A DNA stretch of 64,000 nt from DASYLJ01 sp964432595 (GCA_964432595.1 CAYSOF010000004.1:186001-250000); one strand, 5' to 3'; shown: positions 10,051 through 24,146, counted from the first letter of the stretch. Made by a program: numbers and translations. The notes: generated by a model not told the origin, from the sequence alone.

Positions 10051-12288
10051 TTACGGGAAGCGGAGCGATCCCTTCTTGCCCGCCCGGTAGGGCTGCGTGA
10101 CGGACGAGCACTGGTTCGAGGAGTCGCCCACGGTCGGGTTGCGGAAGCCGACCGTGATCATCAGCGATCCCGGCGCCGGCGTCGCCACGTTCACCTTCTT
10201 GCCGTAGGCGGCGTACTTGATCGTGCCGTTCTTCTTGATGGCGACCTTCATGTCGTCGATGTTCTGCGCGCTGGCGATCCGCGAGTTGTTCTTGCGGTCC
10301 CACCAGAACTTGAAGGTCTTCTTCTTGCCCTGCATCATCATCTTCCCCTGCGGGATCTTCGCGCAGAGGATCTCCTTCCCGCTCGAATCGCGGATCTGGA
10401 GGAAGACGTCCGAGTTCATCGGATCGGGCATGAAGCCGGACGTCGCCAGGTTGGACTTGATGCGCAGGAAGCTCTGCGACGGGTTCTTCGGCTTGAGGTT
10501 GCTCCGCCGCAGCGTGCCCAGGAAGGCCTGCGGGCCGTCGCAGCACGCCGGGTCCTCGAAGTCGGTCATGCCGTTGCCGTCGTCGTCGATGCAGTTGCCG
10601 CAGATCTCGGCGACTTCGAGCGGCTGGCAGTTGGACGTGTCGATGCTGTCGCAGGTCTCGGAGCAGCTGAGAAGCGCGCCACCCGGCGAGCCACCGGGGC
10701 AGGTCGCGTCGCCGAAGTCCTGACCGTCGCAGACCTCGCCGCAGGCGGGGTCGAGCACGCCGTTGCCGCAGCCCTCGGTGGTGCTGCAGTCCGCGGCGCA
10801 TCCGTCGCAGGCGTTGGTGTTGCCGTCGTCGCAGTCCTCGCCGCCCTCGACGACGTTGTTGCCGCAGACCGGGCCGCCGTCGATGGTGGTCGTGGTCGTC
10901 GACGAGGTCGGCGTGGTGGTGGTCGACGACGACGGGGTCGTAGTGGTCGTCGTGCTGCCGCAGGGGCCGGTCTCGAGGATGGTGCACTGCTCGCTGCAGT
11001 CGACGAAGCTGCCGGCGGCCGAGCCTTCGCAGACGACGTCGCCGTCACACTCCTCGCCGGGTTCGACGATGCCGTTGCCGCAGACCGAGGGAACCGTCGT
11101 CGTGGTGGTCGACGACGGGATCGTCGTGGTCGTCTCGAGCGTCGTCGAGGTGGTCGTCGGGACGGTCGTGGTGGTCGAGCTCGGCAGCGTGGTCGAGGTG
11201 GTGGTGGTGCCGCAGGGGCCGGTCTCGAGGATGGTGCACTGCTCGCTGCAGTCGACGAAGCTNNNNNNNNNNNNNNNNNNNNNNNNNNNNNNNNNNNNNN
11301 NNNNNNNNNNNNNNNNNNNNNNNNNNNNNNNNNNNNNNNNNNNNNNNNNNNNNNNNNNNNNNCCGGGTTCGACGATGCCGTTGCCGCAGACCGAGGGAAC
11401 CGTCGTCGTGGTGGTCGTCGGAACGGTCGTGGTGGTGCTGGCGATCGTGGTGGTCGTGGTCGGCGGCATCATGCCGGCCAGCGACACCCGGTTCCGCTTG
11501 AGGCGAATGCTCTTCGCGACGAAGCGACCCTCGAGCTCGGCCGACGTGCCGGCCGAGAAGCGGGCGTTCGGCGCACAGAGGAGCGCTGCGACCTTCGAGC
11601 GACGCGATGCCTTGACGCGGGTACCCGCGACGAAGACCTCGATGTCGTCGGCGCTCGTGCCCGGGGCCGGGCCGAACTCGACGGCGTTGCTCAGCGTGAT
11701 CACGCCGGTCACGTTCAGCGTGGACGGGCCCTGGAAGTGGATCTTCGCGGCGCGTGACGCCTGCAGGTTGCAGATCGTGGTCTCGCCGGAGAGGACGAGC
11801 GACGCCTTCGGGCCCGAGCCGCCCTCGACCTTGACGTCACCATAGACACCCGGAGGCAGCGTGACGGTCTGGCCCTTGGTGACGGTCACCGGAGCCGCCG
11901 AGTTGCAGGCCGGGAACTGGTCCGGATAGCCGCAGGACTCGGCGAGGTCGGGGAAGGGGTTGGTGAAGGCCGTCGGGTTCTGACAGCTCGACGTCGTACC
12001 GGTGGCTGCGTCGGCGAAGAGCGCGTCGCAGTCGGTGTTCCCGGAGAACTTGACGAGCCCTGCGGCCACGTCCGAGTCGGGCGCCGCCAGGGACGTCCGC
12101 GACGAGAACAATCCGTTGGTGACTCCGAGATCGCCGTCGACGACCGTGAGTCGCTTCGCGCGGATGGAATCGTCGGCGAGTAGGACGTACCCCGTGATGT
12201 TCGTGCTCTGGGCACTCGCAATGGCGGGTGCCAGGAGCGACAGCGTGAAGAGCTGCCCGACGATCACTCGCAGTGAAACGTTACGCAT
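10051..12288 (-). CDS. Secreted Cys-rich / Thr-rich repeat protein (myxo disulfide repeats), interrupted by N gap
   Basis: A large secreted or surface protein of unknown role. ATG 12288 starts a signal peptide (LRVIVGQLFTLSLLAPAIASA) and has an AAGGGG site about six bases upstream. About 230 residues rich in short beta repeats follow, with a VYGDVKVEGG...IHFQGPSTLNV pattern like surface beta-helix domains. Then come Thr-rich linkers (runs of T with VP or PSS), alternating with modules CGNGIVEPGEECDG and CGNNVVEGGEDCDDGN, the Myxococcus-type Cys-rich repeat. An unrecognised C-terminal domain of about 150 residues is rich in Lys and Met. The 100 N fall inside one module, and the frame is kept across them. 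Confidence 0.75.
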   Translation of the reverse strand: MRNVSLRVIVGQLFTLSLLAPAIASAQSTNITGYVLLADDSIRAKRLTVVDGDLGVTNGLFSSRTSLAAPDSDVAAGLVKFSGNTDCDALFADAATGTTSSCQNPTAFTNPFPDLAESCGYPDQFPACNSAAPVTVTKGQTVTLPPGVYGDVKVEGGSGPKASLVLSGETTICNLQASRAAKIHFQGPSTLNVTGVITLSNAVEFGPAPGTSADDIEVFVAGTRVKASRRSKVAALLCAPNARFSAGTSAELEGRFVAKSIRLKRNRVSLAGMMPPTTTTTIASTTTTVPTTTTTTVPSVCGNGIVEPXXXXXXXXXXXXXXXXXXXXXXXXXXXXXXXXXXSFVDCSEQCTILETGPCGTTTTSTTLPSSTTTTVPTTTSTTLETTTTIPSSTTTTTVPSVCGNGIVEPGEECDGDVVCEGSAAGSFVDCSEQCTILETGPCGSTTTTTTPSSSTTTTPTSSTTTTTIDGGPVCGNNVVEGGEDCDDGNTNACDGCAADCSTTEGCGNGVLDPACGEVCDGQDFGDATCPGGSPGGALLSCSETCDSIDTSNCQPLEVAEICGNCIDDDGNGMTDFEDPACCDGPQAFLGTLRRSNLKPKNPSQSFLRIKSNLATSGFMPDPMNSDVFLQIRDSSGKEILCAKIPQGKMMMQGKKKTFKFWWDRKNNSRIASAQNIDDMKVAIKKNGTIKYAAYGKKVNVATPAPGSLMITVGFRNPTVGDSSNQCSSVTQPYRAGKKGSLRFP
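10957..11417 (-). repeat. Tandem Cys-rich/Thr-linker module, two copies
   Basis: Copy A at 10957-11111 (155 bases) and copy B at 11209-11417 appear identical outside the N run. In copy A the part matching the gap is only 46 bases (11011-11056). Each copy encodes one VCGNGIVEP...SEQCTILETGPCG module. Near-identity suggests recent duplication and explains the failed assembly. Confidence 0.85.
11263..11362. other. Assembly gap (100 N)
   Basis: Exactly 100 N, the conventional placeholder of scaffolders, sits inside the second repeat copy. If copy B equals copy A, the true missing length is 46 bases. Both 46 and 100 leave remainder 1 when divided by 3, so the reading frame is unchanged either way. 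Confidence 0.95.
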
Positions 12289-12838
12289 GGAGGAACCCCT
12301 TCCGGAGACTTCGGTCTGCACGCCAGCCGACGAAGCAAGTCATATGCCCGTAAAAACCCTTGCCGTTGCTGCCTTTTTTGAAGATCGCCAGAGGCATGTA
12401 CGCCGGGTTCATGCACCAGCGCAAGCCTGCGAGGTACGACCGCGGTAGTAGTGCTCCGTAGCGCAGCGGTGCGACACGGTGCGCGCCGCGTGGCCGCGAG
12501 ATTCGCGGCGTGGACGCGGTCGCCATGCGGCCCGCACAGGCAGCCGCCATGGTGATGTAGAAGAAAGGTAGCTCACGCCATGTGGGCCGCGCACCGCGTT
12601 CGGCGCTGGCGCGCATTCGTGGATGCGCGGAGGCGGCGCCCATACGGTCGCGATGCATGCGACGACACTGTCATGGCGAGCGCATCTCGCGAAGGCACAT
12701 TCGTGGCGGATGGGCCCCGGCCCCATGCGTGAATCGCGCGCTCGTGCACGATTTCCGTTGCCCGAACGATGGACCCGCCGCCGCACGATTCGCCCAAGCA
12801 GAGCGCAAGTCCGCGTTTCGCACCGCGTTGCCCCAGGG
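12289..12838. other. Long intergenic region between the Cys-rich protein and the hydrolase
   Basis: About 550 bases with no convincing gene. It contains a less G+C-rich patch near 12340-12385 with A and T runs, which is probably the leader of the leftward Cys-rich gene, and two loosely similar CATTCGTGG copies about 90 bases apart. Open frames here lack homology, ribosome sites and the codon pattern of neighbours. It may be decayed sequence. Confidence 0.5.
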
Positions 12839-12868
12839 TTGCGACCGGAGGGCGGGGGAGTTTATCAA
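12839..12868 (+). promoter_or_regulatory. Promoter of the alpha/beta hydrolase gene
   Basis: TTGCGA at 12839-12844 and TATCAA at 12863-12868 are 18 bases apart. GTG 12877 follows eight bases after the -10 box, so a near-leaderless mRNA is inferred. Confidence 0.4.
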
Positions 12869-12876
12869 CGTCACCG

Positions 12877-13787
12877 GTGGAGCTGACGAGACGCACCCTC
12901 CTGCGGGTCGGCGCGCTGGCAGCCGGAGCCGCCGTCCTCGATGCGTGCGAGCTCCAGCCGCGTGCGCGCCCCACGACCCAGTCGCCGCCGATCGCACCGC
13001 CGACGCGGTCGGCCGCGACGATGCCGTTCACGCGCATCGCGTACGGCACCGCGCCGTCGCAGTTCGGCGATCTCCGACTTCCCGGTGGGCCCGGGCCGCA
13101 CCCGGTCGTCATCGTGGTCCACGGCGGATTCTGGGCGAACGCCTACGATCTCGAGCTGATGATGCCCGTCTGCGAGCGGCTGGCATACGAGGGGATCGCG
13201 ACGTGGAACGTCGAGTATCGCCGTCTCGGAGAAGCGGGCGGCGGTTGGCCGGGCACCTTCCTCGACGTCGCCGCGGCGAGCGACCACCTGCGGACCATCG
13301 CGCGGAAGCACCCGCTCGACCTGCGCCGCGTGGCCACGCTCGGACACTCCGCCGGCGGCCAGCTCGCGCTGTGGGCGGCGGGCCGCCGTTGGATCCGCGA
13401 CGGCGAGCTCTACAAGCGCGCGCCGCTCCGCGTGCAGGGGGCCGTCTCGCTGGCCGGCGTCGTCGACCTGCGGCGCGCCTGGGACATGGGTTTCGAGGCG
13501 GTCGCGCAGCTGATGGGCGGGACGCCGGATCAGGTGCCCGGCCGCTACGGCACGGGGTCGCCCGCGGAGCTGCTGCCGCTCGGCGTCCGCCAGGTGCTGC
13601 TCACCGGCAACGAGGATCGCATCATCCCGGCGAGCCTGAACGAGACCTACCGTCAGGAGGCGGTGGCGCGCGGCGACGACGTCCAGCTCGTCCCGCTCCG
13701 CGGCATCGATCACGCGGCGCTGATCGAGCCGCGCTCGGCGGCATGGCCCGCCGTGCAGGCGGCCGTGCAGACCGTCGTGACGCCCGG

Positions 13788-13791
<4 letters not shown>
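12877..13791 (+). CDS. Tat-exported lipid-anchored alpha/beta hydrolase (esterase-like)
   Basis: A serine hydrolase of the esterase/lipase (BD-FAE-like) group. From GTG 12877 the product begins ELTRRTLLRVGALAAGAAVLDAC: a twin-arginine pair, a hydrophobic stretch and a lipobox-like LDAC cysteine, so export by Tat and lipid anchoring are likely. The oxyanion loop VVHGGFW, the nucleophile GHSAGGQ, the acid NEDRIIP and the histidine GIDHA are all present, so it should be active. The substrate is unknown. The frame is open upstream to 12769, but that part does not look like protein and would bury the signal. Its stop overlaps the end of uvrA. Confidence 0.8.
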
Positions 13792-19331
<5,540 letters not shown>

Positions 19332-19365
19332 AGGCGGGGCGGTCCGGTTCCTGGCCAAGCGTCGC

Positions 19366-19371
19366 AGTATA
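19366..19371 (-). promoter_or_regulatory. -10 box of uvrA
   Basis: Read leftward, TATACT occupies 19371-19366, about 34 bases before GTG 19331. The -35 region is weak. No SOS-like box was recognised. Confidence 0.35.
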
Positions 19372-19402
19372 GCCGCGGCGTTCGTCGGGGAAAGGGCGAC
19401 GC

Positions 19403-20572
19403 TCAGCGCACGACGGCGGCGCTGCGGATCGCGGTCGCCGGCGGCGGGACGAGCGTCAGGCCGGACGGCAGCACGCGCATCGTGGGCGGCGTGACGTCGT
19501 AGCCGACGACCTCGCCGTCGCCGATGATCGCGCCGACGCCGACGATCGCCCGTCGCACGCGCGCGTTGCGGCCGATGCGGCAGCCGTCGAGGAGCAGCGC
19601 GTCCTCGACCTCGGCGCCGGCCTCGACGACGATGCCGGCGCCGAGGACGGAGCGGACGACCTCCCCGCCGCAGACGCGCGTGCCGTCGCCGAGGAGCGTG
19701 TTCAGGACGTGCCCCGGGTGTCCGCTGGCGTCGGAGACGACCTTCGCGGGCGGGCAACCGGCGCTGCAGGCGCGGATCGGCCACGCCGGGTTCCAGAGAT
19801 CGAGCGGCGGCTCGGGGAGACAGAGCGCCATGTGCGCGTCGTAGTACGCCTCGCAGCTCACCGGCTCGTGCCAGTAGGCGTCGCGTCCGAGATCGGCCGC
19901 CGCGAGGCGCCCGCCAGCCAGCAGCGCGGCGGCGATCGCCGTGTCGTCCCGCGCGGACGTCGCGCGGAGGAGATCGTGCAGTACGGTCGCCCGCACGACC
20001 AGGTCACCGGTCCACGCGAGGGCCATCGGCGTGCCGCCGTCGAAGCGGCCGTCGCTGGCGGAGACGACGCGGCCGTCTGGCGCCACGTCGAGCAGCAGCC
20101 CGCGACCGTCGGTCGCCGACAGCGCGGGGACGCAGGCCAGCGTCACGTCGGCGCCGAGCGCGGCGTGTGTCGCCAGGAGCGCGCGCAGGTCGGCCACCAG
20201 CACGTGGTCGGCGCCGACGGCGACCAGCGTCGCGTCGCGTCCGGCGAGCGGGCTCTCGGCGCACGCGCGCAACATGCGACCGAGCCGTCCGGCGGGGGTG
20301 TCGACGATCTCGCGCACGCGCGGCAGGCGCTGCGGCCCGGACGGCGACGTCACCGACGCGCGATACGGGGCCAGGCGGCCGGACGCGCCGGCGACGGCGA
20401 TCTCCAGATCGCGGACGCCGGAGTTGTGGAGCGTCGACACCGCAACGTCGATCAGGCGGTGGCGGACGGCGAACGGCGCCAGCGCCACGTCCGCGGGCAA
20501 CCCGAGCAGCTCCAACGGCAGGCGATCGTCCGGCGCGATCCCAGCGACAACGACACCGACCGTCCGCCCCAT
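19403..20572 (-). CDS. GlgC-like nucleotidyltransferase-fold protein, probably non-catalytic
   Basis: It resembles glucose-1-phosphate adenylyltransferase. Residues 1-60 follow the GlgC pattern (VVVAG..., LAPFAVRHRLIDVAVSTLHNSGV) but the GGxGTRLxPLT nucleotide loop is replaced by GIAPDDRLPLELL, so catalysis is doubtful. A C-terminal left-handed beta-helix is suggested by the VLGAGIVVEAGAEVEDALLLDG and CRIGRNARV hexapeptide-like repeats. The product is 389 residues. ATG 20572 is preferred over GTG 20578 because GGGAGG lies five bases before it. It is near GH57 branching enzyme and DUF4912 genes, which suggests a regulatory GlgD-like partner in glucan metabolism. This is inference. Confidence 0.65.
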   Translation of the reverse strand: MGRTVGVVVAGIAPDDRLPLELLGLPADVALAPFAVRHRLIDVAVSTLHNSGVRDLEIAVAGASGRLAPYRASVTSPSGPQRLPRVREIVDTPAGRLGRMLRACAESPLAGRDATLVAVGADHVLVADLRALLATHAALGADVTLACVPALSATDGRGLLLDVAPDGRVVSASDGRFDGGTPMALAWTGDLVVRATVLHDLLRATSARDDTAIAAALLAGGRLAAADLGRDAYWHEPVSCEAYYDAHMALCLPEPPLDLWNPAWPIRACSAGCPPAKVVSDASGHPGHVLNTLLGDGTRVCGGEVVRSVLGAGIVVEAGAEVEDALLLDGCRIGRNARVRRAIVGVGAIIGDGEVVGYDVTPPTMRVLPSGLTLVPPPATAIRSAAVVR

Positions 20573-20591
20573 GCCCACCTCCCGGGTTGCG

Positions 20592-20637
20592 TTCCGGATC
20601 GCCGAGGCGGTCTACCACGCCCGCAAGCGATCCGGAA
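20592..20637. repeat. Long inverted repeat in the leader of the GlgC-like gene
   Basis: TTCCGGATCGC at 20592-20602 and its exact complement at 20627-20637 are separated by 24 bases. It lies between the unknown membrane gene (stop 20646) and the GGGAGG site of the GlgC-like gene. It could be an attenuator or processing hairpin, or an operator. Confidence 0.55.
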
Positions 20638-20645
20638 AGGGGAAT

Positions 20646-21191
20646 CTACTGGTAGGCGACGTGCCGGGTGGTCAGGACCTGGAGATCGGCGATCAGCTCG
20701 CGGACGGCCGCACGGGCGTCGCGTGCGTTGCGGCGCAGCTCGCGCTCGAGCTGGATGCGGCGGCCGTCACGGAGCGAGCGGTGGCGCAGCTGGAGGTGCG
20801 CACGCTGCATCTCTGCGCGGCGGTCGAGCAGGCGGTCGACCTTGGCCAGCGCGAGCAGCCGGACGCGTGGCTGCGGCGAGCCGTCTGCCACAGACAGGAG
20901 GCGCGACAACAGGCCGACGTGGTGCCGGCCGATCGCTTCGGCGAGCTTCGGATCGGCGCGCACGATGATCAGACAGAACGCGACCTCGAGCTCGCGGAGT
21001 GCGGCTTCGGTCTGCCCGGCCTTCAGGAGAGCGTCGGCGCGGGCGACGCGCGCGACGCAACGATTGAACCGGGCGCGCTCGATGCTCTTCAGCACCGGCG
21101 ACAGCAACGGCTGCGCCAGGAGCACCACGAGTCCGACCACCAGGGCGAGCGCGAGCGGCAGCAGGACGAGCGCGACGAGCGCGGTCGACAT
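20646..21191 (-). CDS. Membrane-anchored hypothetical protein
   Basis: This 181-residue protein is not recognised. Residues 2-30 form one strong membrane helix (LVALVLLPLALALVVGLVVLLA). The remainder is a helical, Arg/Ala/Leu-rich cytoplasmic part resembling a short TPR-like hairpin set (ARADALLKAGQTEAALRELEVAF). It lies between the GlgC-like and branching enzyme genes on the same strand and has its own promoter-like pair upstream. A scaffold role for the glucan enzymes is possible but unsupported beyond location. Confidence 0.65.
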   Translation of the reverse strand: MSTALVALVLLPLALALVVGLVVLLAQPLLSPVLKSIERARFNRCVARVARADALLKAGQTEAALRELEVAFCLIIVRADPKLAEAIGRHHVGLLSRLLSVADGSPQPRVRLLALAKVDRLLDRRAEMQRAHLQLRHRSLRDGRRIQLERELRRNARDARAAVRELIADLQVLTTRHVAYQ

Positions 21192-21203
21192 GAGACTGGC
21201 GTG

Positions 21204-21232
21204 ACTCTAAGGGAGGCCCCCGACGCTGACAA
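21204..21232 (-). promoter_or_regulatory. Promoter of the membrane-anchored hypothetical gene
   Basis: Leftward TTGTCA (21232-21227), 17 bases, then TAGAGT (21209-21204). ATG 21191 follows 12 bases later, giving a leader of only about five bases. Confidence 0.45.
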
Positions 21233-21252
21233 GGCCCTTCGGTGCGAACGGT

Positions 21253-22827
21253 CTACAGGAGAACCCGATAGTCCAGCGCGGGGAATGGATTGTCGCGGTC
21301 CTCGAGCGCGGCGAGGGCGAGATCGTCGACCGCGTTGCGCTCGACCTCGTCGCACAGCCGCTGGCAGCGCAGCAGGTTGTCGGTGGTGCGGCGCACGGCA
21401 TACTCCGCGGTCGTCTCGCGCGACATCATGAACGCCCAGTCGCTGGCCTGGGCCAGCATCAGCTCGCGCAGCGCCTGCGTCAGGGCGCGACGGGTCCGCT
21501 CATGCGCGCCGGGATAGCGGCGGCAGAGGGTGAGGAGTCGCTCCGCGGTCGCGTGGAGGTGTGGATAGATCCAGTCGTTCTGCTGCGCCAGCCAGACCTC
21601 CTGGTGCCCCTTCCACCCCCACGTGCTGGAGGCGGGCGTCGCCTCCTGCAGGACCGGATGCCGCGCGAGGTCGTCGCCGAGCGTGCACGCCTCCAGCTCC
21701 GGCGTCGCCGCGAGCTGGCGCAGCACCGCGTCGAGCCACTGTGGACCCTCGAACCACCAGTGGCCGAAGAGCTCCGCGTCGTAGGGGCAGACGACGACGG
21801 GCGGGCGGTCCATCGTACGCGCCAACCATTCGACCTGCGTGCGACGCGAGGCGACGAAATGCGCGGCGTGGACGTCGACGCGCTCGCGCGCCCGCTCGGG
21901 CTCGTACGGCTCCTTCGCATCGGTCTTGCCGGTGATGCGATGGTACTTGATGCCGGTGTGGATGCGACCGCCGGGCGGCAGCACGGGACGCAGCTGCTCC
22001 TCGGGCAGGTCGAAGCCGATGTCGCGGTAGAAGTCGCGGTACCAGAAGTCGCCGGGGTACCCCTCGTCGGCGCTCCAGACCTGCTTCGAGGTGTCGGGAT
22101 CGCGCGCGAACGCCGCGACGCCGGAACCGCACGCGATCGGCGCGTAGGCCCCGTAGACGGGACGGGGGGTGGCGTGCGTCAAGCCGTGGGTGTCGACGAC
22201 GAAGTAGCGGAAGCCCGCCCGCGCCAGCTCGGTCTCGAGGCCCGGCGTGTAGGCGCACTCGGGCAGCCAGAAGCCCTCGGCCGAGCGCCCGAAGAACCGC
22301 CGGTATTCTGCCGCCGCCACCTCGATCTGCGCCCGGACGAGCGGGCGCGCCGGGGAGAGCAGCGGCAGGATGGCGTGCGTCGCGGCCGTGGTGATGATGT
22401 CGATCAGGCCGCGGTCCTGGTACGTGCGGAACGCACCGGCGAGATCCTGCTGCCACTCGTCGAGGAAGAGAGTGCGCGCACGGGTGAAGCGGCGCAGGTA
22501 CATCTCGGCACAACGGTGGAACGCCGGCTCGGGGCGCGTGCGGCGCTCCTCCTTCTCGGCCAGCTCGACGAGCCGATCGAGGTGACGGAGGTAGCGCGCG
22601 CGCAGCAGCCGGTCGGCGAGCATCGCGAGCAGCGTCGGGCTCAGCGAGAGCGTGAAGCGCGCCGGCACGCGGTCGCGCTCGAGGCCGTCGAGCACCTCGA
22701 GCAGCGGCAGGTACGTCTCGGTGATCGCCTCGAAGAGCCAGCGCTCCTCGAGGAAGTCGTCGTGCTCCGGGTGCCGAACGAAGGGAAGGTGTGCGTGGAG
22801 CAGGAGGGCGATGCGGCCCTGTATCAT
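21253..22827 (-). CDS. 1,4-alpha-glucan branching enzyme, GH57 family
   Basis: A cytosolic glycoside hydrolase family 57 enzyme that makes alpha-1,6 branches in glycogen-like glucans. The 524 residues show HAHLPFVRHPE at residues 11-21, the nucleophile Glu190 in GFWLPECAY, and the acid/base Asp350 in PYDAELFGHWW. The C-terminal helical DUF1957-type region carries W-rich segments (STWGWKGHQEVW). All key residues are present, and the length matches bacterial GH57 branching enzymes. The start ATG 22827 lies seven bases after the DUF4912 gene, so they form one unit. Confidence 0.88.
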   Translation of the reverse strand: MIQGRIALLLHAHLPFVRHPEHDDFLEERWLFEAITETYLPLLEVLDGLERDRVPARFTLSLSPTLLAMLADRLLRARYLRHLDRLVELAEKEERRTRPEPAFHRCAEMYLRRFTRARTLFLDEWQQDLAGAFRTYQDRGLIDIITTAATHAILPLLSPARPLVRAQIEVAAAEYRRFFGRSAEGFWLPECAYTPGLETELARAGFRYFVVDTHGLTHATPRPVYGAYAPIACGSGVAAFARDPDTSKQVWSADEGYPGDFWYRDFYRDIGFDLPEEQLRPVLPPGGRIHTGIKYHRITGKTDAKEPYEPERARERVDVHAAHFVASRRTQVEWLARTMDRPPVVVCPYDAELFGHWWFEGPQWLDAVLRQLAATPELEACTLGDDLARHPVLQEATPASSTWGWKGHQEVWLAQQNDWIYPHLHATAERLLTLCRRYPGAHERTRRALTQALRELMLAQASDWAFMMSRETTAEYAVRRTTDNLLRCQRLCDEVERNAVDDLALAALEDRDNPFPALDYRVLL

Positions 22828-22834
22828 CGCCCGG

Positions 22835-23578
22835 TCATCGGAAGGGCAGCGCTTCGCTCGATCGCGACACGGACGACTCGAGGTCGGCGCTCGCCGGCTC
22901 GCTCGGCACCCATTGTCCGGACCAGTCGGGCGCCGCGGGCGTGACGCCCTGACGGCCGACCGTCACCCAGTGCACGCCGGTGTCGTCGGACGGCTCGGAC
23001 GGCGGCGACTCGACGGGATTCGAGCGCACCAGCGACACGAAGCGGCCGCCGGTCGTCCGCAGCCCGACCTCGACCGTCCAGGTGTTGCCGGGCTCGACTT
23101 CGACGTACCAGCGCTCGGCGCCCGGCGTGAGCAGGACGTCGTCGACGTGCCGGCTGTTCGGGTAGATGCCGCGATGGACACGGAGCACCTCGCGCACGCC
23201 CTCGGCCTCGGCGCCGAGCGAGCGCAGCGCCTCGACCCGGCTGACCGGTGTGATCTCCCACCAGACGAAGAGGCAGCAGGGGTCGCGGGCGGTCAGCACG
23301 GCACGATTCACGCCGTAGGCACGTGGCAGCGTGGCCGCGGGGGCGTCCAACGACGATCCCCCGCCGGGCATGCCGGCTGCGAACTTGGTGGCCTCGACGG
23401 CCTCGTGGGGGCCCTGCGTGCGCGTCGCCTGACGAGTGGCCGGCGCGGGCGGCTCCGGGGGGCGGCCGGCGAGCAGGGGCGACAGGGCCGCCTGGGCACG
23501 CCGGACGATCTCCCGCGCGCAGTCGACGATCAGCTCCAGCGCGCCGCGCCCAGCACCCACCACGTCGGTCAAGGTCAC
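22835..23578 (-). CDS. DUF4912 domain protein associated with GH57 enzyme
   Basis: A 247-residue protein of the DUF4912 family, often found beside GH57 glucan enzymes. The family core is seen at about residues 85-215: the LTARDPCCLFVWWEITP strand, the RVEALRS segment, a Y-V-E-V-E-P strand and the FVSLVRSNPVESP stretch. The N-terminal 45 residues form a helix rich in Arg and Ala. GTG 23578 is chosen because a TTGCCG/TACGAT pair ends seven bases before it. The biochemical role of the family is not established; a glucan-binding partner is plausible. Confidence 0.72.
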   Translation of the reverse strand: MTLTDVVGAGRGALELIVDCAREIVRRAQAALSPLLAGRPPEPPAPATRQATRTQGPHEAVEATKFAAGMPGGGSSLDAPAATLPRAYGVNRAVLTARDPCCLFVWWEITPVSRVEALRSLGAEAEGVREVLRVHRGIYPNSRHVDDVLLTPGAERWYVEVEPGNTWTVEVGLRTTGGRFVSLVRSNPVESPPSEPSDDTGVHWVTVGRQGVTPAAPDWSGQWVPSEPASADLESSVSRSSEALPFR

Positions 23579-23585
23579 GAAGGAT

Positions 23586-23614
23586 ATCGTAGCCGCTCGC
23601 CCCCGTGCCGGCAA
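23586..23614 (-). promoter_or_regulatory. Leaderless promoter of the DUF4912-GH57 unit
   Basis: Leftward TTGCCG (23614-23609), 17 bases, TACGAT (23591-23586), seven bases, then GTG 23578. The expected first transcribed base is the start codon itself. Confidence 0.5.
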
Positions 23615-23636
23615 CGCACTGCGGCGAGAATTTCGC

Positions 23637-24107
23637 TCAGGGGGCCGAGCGCTCGTGCTGCTGCAGGGCGGCCAGGACGGCGGCGGGGTTCCCGGCCCGC
23701 AGCATCGACGATCGCAGCTCCCCGGAGCGGAGCAACGTGGCGATGCCCGCCAGGATGCGCAGGTGGGCGTCACTCGCGTTCGGCGGCGAGAGCACGAGCG
23801 CGACCACGTTGATCGGCACGGTCGGCACCGCCTCGTAGAGACCCTGCGGGGATACGGCCAGGGCGACGGCCGGCATGGTCATACCCGCGAGCCGGGCATG
23901 CGGCACGCCGACGCCGATCTCGAGCACGGCGGTCGACGCCTCGGCCTCGCGCGCCACGACGGCGCGCACGGCGCCGCCGGCGCCGTCGGGCGGGATCGAC
24001 CCGGCCGTCACCAGGCGGTCGACGAGTCCCTCGACCGTCTCGCGGAAGCTGCGCCACGGCGGGGAGAGCGCGATCATCTCCGGGCGCAGACGGACGACGA
24101 AACTCAT
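23637..24107 (-). CDS. PTS EIIA-like (PtsN-type) protein
   Basis: A 156-residue EIIA domain of the fructose/nitrogen PTS type. The phospho-acceptor histidine is seen in the family motif GVPHARL near residue 73, followed by AVALAVSPQG and the VNVVALVLSPPNASDAHLRILAGIA core. No EIIB or EIIC transporter parts, HPr or EI are nearby, so a regulatory PtsN-like role is more likely than sugar uptake. It is divergent from pfkA across 106 bases. ATG 24107 has a promoter-like pair ending ten bases before it and no ribosome site. Confidence 0.8.
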   Translation of the reverse strand: MSFVVRLRPEMIALSPPWRSFRETVEGLVDRLVTAGSIPPDGAGGAVRAVVAREAEASTAVLEIGVGVPHARLAGMTMPAVALAVSPQGLYEAVPTVPINVVALVLSPPNASDAHLRILAGIATLLRSGELRSSMLRAGNPAAVLAALQQHERSAP

Positions 24108-24117
24108 GCCGAACGCT

Positions 24118-24146
24118 TGTGTACCGCCGTCGATCACGGATGACAA
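24118..24146 (-). promoter_or_regulatory. Promoter of the EIIA-like gene
   Basis: Leftward TTGTCA (24146-24141), 17 bases, TACACA (24123-24118), ten bases, then ATG 24107: a leader of about three bases. Confidence 0.45.

Noticed and set aside
11263..11362. The N run as a real 100-base gap
   Set aside because: Exactly 100 N is a scaffolding convention, and the duplicate copy implies 46 bases.
10900..11460. CRISPR array from the repetitive GTGGTCGTC text
   Set aside because: The repeats are coding Thr-rich linkers and Cys modules in one reading frame, with no uniform spacers.
12289..12400. A cyclic-di-GMP-like riboswitch in the Cys-rich gene leader
   Set aside because: The conserved CGCAAAGCC-type core and tetraloop pairing could not be found.
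12281..12786. Two 125-codon minus-strand frames before the Cys-rich gene
   Set aside because: They lack homology, good ribosome sites and third-position G+C bias. One ends with a protein-like stretch near 12281-12420, but I could not support it.
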